Source of the DNA: Bacteroidota bacterium
Lineage (GTDB): Bacteria; Bacteroidota; Bacteroidia; Flavobacteriales; Weeksellaceae
Assembly (NCBI GenBank): GCA_023448955.1
Contig: JAEXJU010000152.1
Location: 1 to 7,997 of the forward strand
Direction: 5' to 3'
Length of the DNA: 7,997 bases
Part shown: positions 5,583 through 7,997 of the stretch, piece by piece
Position numbering within the stretch: position 1 is the stretch's first letter
Layout: the number at the start of each line of letters is the position of its first letter
The notes under the pieces: generated by a model
Database searches by the model: none
Told to the model about the DNA's origin: nothing
Seen by the model: only the letters and a program-made list of their open reading frames with translations
Position numbers and translations under genes: made by a program

Positions 5583-6410
5583 ATGCCAGTTATCACGCTT
5601 ACTTCGGATTATGGACTTGTAGATCACCGTGTTGCAAGTATCAAAGGGAAAATACTTAGCTGGAGCGAGGAAGTGAAGGTTGTGGATATCACCCACAACA
5701 TAATGGCTTACAATCTTCTTCAGACGGCATATATTGTTAGAAACGCATATAAATTCTTCCCGGAAGGTAGCATCCATATTATTTCTGTAGACAGTTTTCA
5801 TCATAAACACAGGAAGAATATCATTATAAAAATAGACGGACATTATTTTATCTGTGCAGACAATGGCATCATCAGCCTTATGTTTTTTGATATAAAACCA
5901 GAAGCGATTTATGAAATAACACTCAATAACAGGTTTGATGACCAGGTTTCTTTTCCATCAACCGACATTTTTGTACCTGCTGCGATGCATATCTACAAAG
6001 GAGGTTTGCCTGAAGTTATCGGAAGAAAAATTAAAACGATGAAAGATATTTCCTTTCCAAAAGCAATCTATAATGATAATGAAAAAATGATTGTGGGTGA
6101 GGTGATGTATATCGATAATTTTGGAAATGTAGTCTCCAACATCAGCCGGAAGTTTTTTGATAAGTATGCTTCTCTTCACGAGAGTTTTACGGTAAGATTT
6201 CGGAATATCGTCCTGACGAGAATCTTTGACCAATATACTGATGTTGTAACAGATTGGGAGAGAGAACCTGAATTCCACGGAAAATCATCTGTTATTTTTA
6301 ATGACGCAGAACTCTTAGAAATTGCCATCTACAAAGGAAGTGTGCTGAATGGTGCGTCCTCACTTTTCGGCATGAATACCGGTGAAAAGATTTATGTAGA
6401 ATTCTCATAA
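5583..6410 (+). CDS. SAM hydroxide adenosyltransferase (DUF62/SAM hydrolase) family protein
   Basis: This 275-residue protein belongs to the family that hydrolyses S-adenosylmethionine to adenosine and methionine and includes fluorinase and chlorinase relatives. Family blocks seen are ITLTSDYG (4-11), VVDITHNI (33-40), FPEGSIHIISVD (59-70), ADNGIISL (92-99), DIFVPAAMHIYKGG (128-141), MYIDNFGNVVSNI, and the C-terminal LEIAIYKGSVLNGASSLFG. Of the Asp-Arg-His triad of archaeal DUF62 enzymes, Asp70 and Arg77 are present at the right spacing. The usual PGVG between them is replaced by a histidine-rich SFHHKH, and the TFHGRD histidine is replaced by proline (SFPSTD, Pro125). Hydrolase activity is therefore uncertain. 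The frame opens seven codons earlier at TTG 5562, but ATG at 5583 is chosen because MPVITLTSDYG fits the family N-terminus and the TTG overlaps a promoter box. It is divergent from phoH and ends at a bidirectional terminator. Confidence 0.9.
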   Translation: MPVITLTSDYGLVDHRVASIKGKILSWSEEVKVVDITHNIMAYNLLQTAYIVRNAYKFFPEGSIHIISVDSFHHKHRKNIIIKIDGHYFICADNGIISLMFFDIKPEAIYEITLNNRFDDQVSFPSTDIFVPAAMHIYKGGLPEVIGRKIKTMKDISFPKAIYNDNEKMIVGEVMYIDNFGNVVSNISRKFFDKYASLHESFTVRFRNIVLTRIFDQYTDVVTDWEREPEFHGKSSVIFNDAELLEIAIYKGSVLNGASSLFGMNTGEKIYVEFS

Positions 6411-6416
6411 AAAAAA

Positions 6417-6437
6417 ACCGGCAAAAATTTTGCCGGC
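6417..6437. terminator. Bidirectional intrinsic terminator
   Basis: CCGGCAAAA (6418-6426) and TTTTGCCGG (6428-6436) form a near-perfect palindrome centred on one base. On the minus strand it runs into nine T residues, and on the plus strand into CTCTTTTCTT. It serves the convergent DUF62 gene (stop at 6410) and the protease gene (stop at 6460). Confidence 0.9.
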
Positions 6438-6459
6438 TCTTTTCTTATTCGTTTGTTAT

Positions 6460-7997
6460 TTATTGCTTGATTAATTTCTTAGTGAAACTGTCCTTTTCGG
6501 TTTTAACTTTAAGAACATAACTTCCTGTTTTCATTGCAGAAATATCGAACGTATTTTTCGACAAGCTTTCTTTATCAAATTGCTTTACCAATTTTCCGGA
6601 AATGTCATAAACTTCCAAAGAAACAATTTTATTAATTCCTTTTAGCGTAAACTGATTTTTAACCGGGTTAGGATAGACTGCAACATCTTTTGCATTTGCA
6701 ACATCATCAACAGCAAGAAACGTACAACTGAAATTAGCTTTGAATCCTGGCTTTGTCATTCCAGTAGATGAACGGAAGGTTATAGTTATAGCACCTGAGG
6801 AATGTGTAGATTCAAAAGAAGGTGGTAAAGTGTTGCCCGAAATAGTTCCCTGAAATGGTACACCTGTTGATAAACCATTTCTAACTATGATGTAATCGCC
6901 ATCACTCATATCGAATTCGGTAAAAGTAATTTTCAACTTCTGAGATGGATCATTTGGATAGAAAGTTTTTGTCCAGTTTTCATTATTAGAATAATTTCCA
7001 TTTTCACCACCAGTATCTGTAACTGTTTTTCCACACCAACTGTCACCAGTCAGTATAATCTGTGATTTTTGATATAAAGGAGAACAATCTGTTCCAACTT
7101 CTACTTTATAAAATACATTTGGAATAAGATCTGTTAAGTTTATTATTTTAGATGATACAATTCCCGATTTAACAATAGTCCCATCAATCTTAGAAACTCT
7201 GTACTTCCAAGAATTTGATGTATTGTCCGTGATATTAACAGTCGCACTTGTCTCTCCGATATTTGTTATTGAAATACCAGACACTGTAACATCACAAGAT
7301 TTTGAACAATCACCACTCATACAGGCTTTAGAATCGATAGTTTGCCTGATAAGGTCTCCCGGCTGAGGCCCAAAACCATTAGCAAAACTAATCCCAACTG
7401 ATGAAACCAGATGACAATAGCTCATTATAGTCCCCTTAGTTGTTGTAGGAAGAGGACCATCACAACCTTCATCATTTCCCGATGCTGGTCCACAGCCGTC
7501 TATTGCTGTATTATTACCATTCCAGGCACAAGCATGGGTATGTGGAGATCCGAGATTATGTCCGAGTTCGTGCGTCATAGCTTCAATATACCAAGAGTAT
7601 GTGGGCACAGCAACATTCTGATTATTAACACCACAATAAGAATATTTGTAATTTCCACAAAGTCCATCAACGTAAGCAACACTTGTGGTCGCTGGATTTC
7701 TTATAAGCTGAGCAAGATCTCCGTTAAAAGATGTTCTTGTAGTTCTGAACTGGTTAAGGATAGTTCCGGGCTGACCTGAATAAGGATCTGTTGAGGTCCA
7801 AACATAAACAGTACTCATAGCTATATTTACGTTTTCGTTAGTATATAGCGCTTTAATGTTATTAAATAATGCTGATACCCAATTCGTAGTAGTGTTTACA
7901 TTAGATCCATTTTGGGTATATGGCCCATACCCTACTTCAAAATAGACTCTAATGCAGTTTGTTGTTAGAGAAGTTTTTTTATTTGACGGTTTATAGC
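6460..7997 (-). CDS. Secreted metzincin zinc protease with Fn3, CUB and type IX sorting domains (5' end outside window)
   Basis: The reading frame is open to the window edge, giving 511 residues without the N-terminus; the ATG at 7818 is internal, because the 59 codons before it continue a typical catalytic-domain sequence (CIRVYFEVGYGPY, then NWVSALFNNIKALY). The protein is a reprolysin-like (M12B-type) metalloprotease: zinc motif HELGHNLGSPH (HExxHxxGxxH, fragment residues 142-152, bases 7540-7572) with catalytic Glu143, and Met-turn GTIMSYC (Met191). Paired cysteines in the catalytic domain suggest disulfides. A fibronectin type III-like domain follows (about 235-305), then a CUB-like domain (about 321-424), then a Por secretion tail (about 438-511) with VYPNPVKNQF, LEVYDISGKLV and GSYVLKVKT. 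The tail marks export by type IX secretion. Signal peptide and propeptide should lie beyond 7997. Its targets are unknown; a role in digesting external protein is the family expectation. Confidence 0.93.
   Translation of the reverse strand, partial: YKPSNKKTSLTTNCIRVYFEVGYGPYTQNGSNVNTTTNWVSALFNNIKALYTNENVNIAMSTVYVWTSTDPYSGQPGTILNQFRTTRTSFNGDLAQLIRNPATTSVAYVDGLCGNYKYSYCGVNNQNVAVPTYSWYIEAMTHELGHNLGSPHTHACAWNGNNTAIDGCGPASGNDEGCDGPLPTTTKGTIMSYCHLVSSVGISFANGFGPQPGDLIRQTIDSKACMSGDCSKSCDVTVSGISITNIGETSATVNITDNTSNSWKYRVSKIDGTIVKSGIVSSKIINLTDLIPNVFYKVEVGTDCSPLYQKSQIILTGDSWCGKTVTDTGGENGNYSNNENWTKTFYPNDPSQKLKITFTEFDMSDGDYIIVRNGLSTGVPFQGTISGNTLPPSFESTHSSGAITITFRSSTGMTKPGFKANFSCTFLAVDDVANAKDVAVYPNPVKNQFTLKGINKIVSLEVYDISGKLVKQFDKESLSKNTFDISAMKTGSYVLKVKTEKDSFTKKLIKQ

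Noticed and set aside
7411..7779. Plus-strand open frame opposite the protease catalytic domain
   Set aside because: The opposite strand encodes the zinc-binding motif and Met-turn in a continuous frame; this one shows no domain and no start context.
7816..7818. Translation start of the protease at ATG 7818
   Set aside because: The frame is open for 59 further codons to the window edge and their translation continues the catalytic domain, so the gene is partial at its 5' end.
1..7997. CRISPR array, tRNA, rRNA, riboswitch, phage or transposase genes
   Set aside because: No regular repeat-spacer pattern, cloverleaf, conserved RNA core or matching protein motifs were found on either strand by eye.

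Overview
The window reads as chromosomal DNA of a low-GC member of Bacteroidota, class Flavobacteriia, most like the Chryseobacterium/Epilithonimonas group. The grounds are a C-terminal Por/type IX secretion sorting domain on a secreted protease, a transketolase split into two genes, AT-rich start regions without Shine-Dalgarno sequences, and several matches to the Bacteroidota promoter -7 element TAnnTTTG. The genus is inferred from protein style and was not tested.

Layout, left to right. A PLP-dependent ACC deaminase/D-cysteine desulfhydrase family gene lies on the minus strand (57-971). Between it and the next gene is a 276-bp gap holding a GC-richer, strongly palindromic element (about 1049-1169) that looks like an interspersed repeat, followed by a clear intrinsic terminator. 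The C- and N-terminal transketolase subunit genes follow (1254-2207 and 2317-3168, minus), separated by 109 bp of AT-rich DNA with a direct repeat and competing hairpins. Next come two tandem paralogous genes for small exported, probably outer-membrane beta-barrel proteins (3288-3779 and 3980-4474, minus), each with its own terminator. A phoH-like ATPase gene (4524-5477, minus) is divergent from a SAM hydroxide adenosyltransferase (DUF62) family gene (5583-6410, plus). That gene converges, across a bidirectional terminator, on a large metzincin-type zinc protease (6460 to beyond 7997, minus) whose 5' end lies outside the window.

The genes do not form one pathway. The two transketolase subunits certainly act together in the non-oxidative pentose phosphate pathway. 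The two barrel proteins are a local duplication. phoH and the DUF62 gene share a divergent promoter region. The protease is a type IX secretion cargo.

No defence system, prophage, transposase, CRISPR array, tRNA or rRNA gene was seen. The points most worth a second look are the palindromic element, the loss of the catalytic histidine in the DUF62 protein, the alternative hairpins between the transketolase genes, and the -7-like box next to the start codon of the deaminase-family gene. Three protein starts differ from the longest open frame: two long frames begin at TTG codons overlapping promoter-like boxes, and the protease frame stays open to the window edge.
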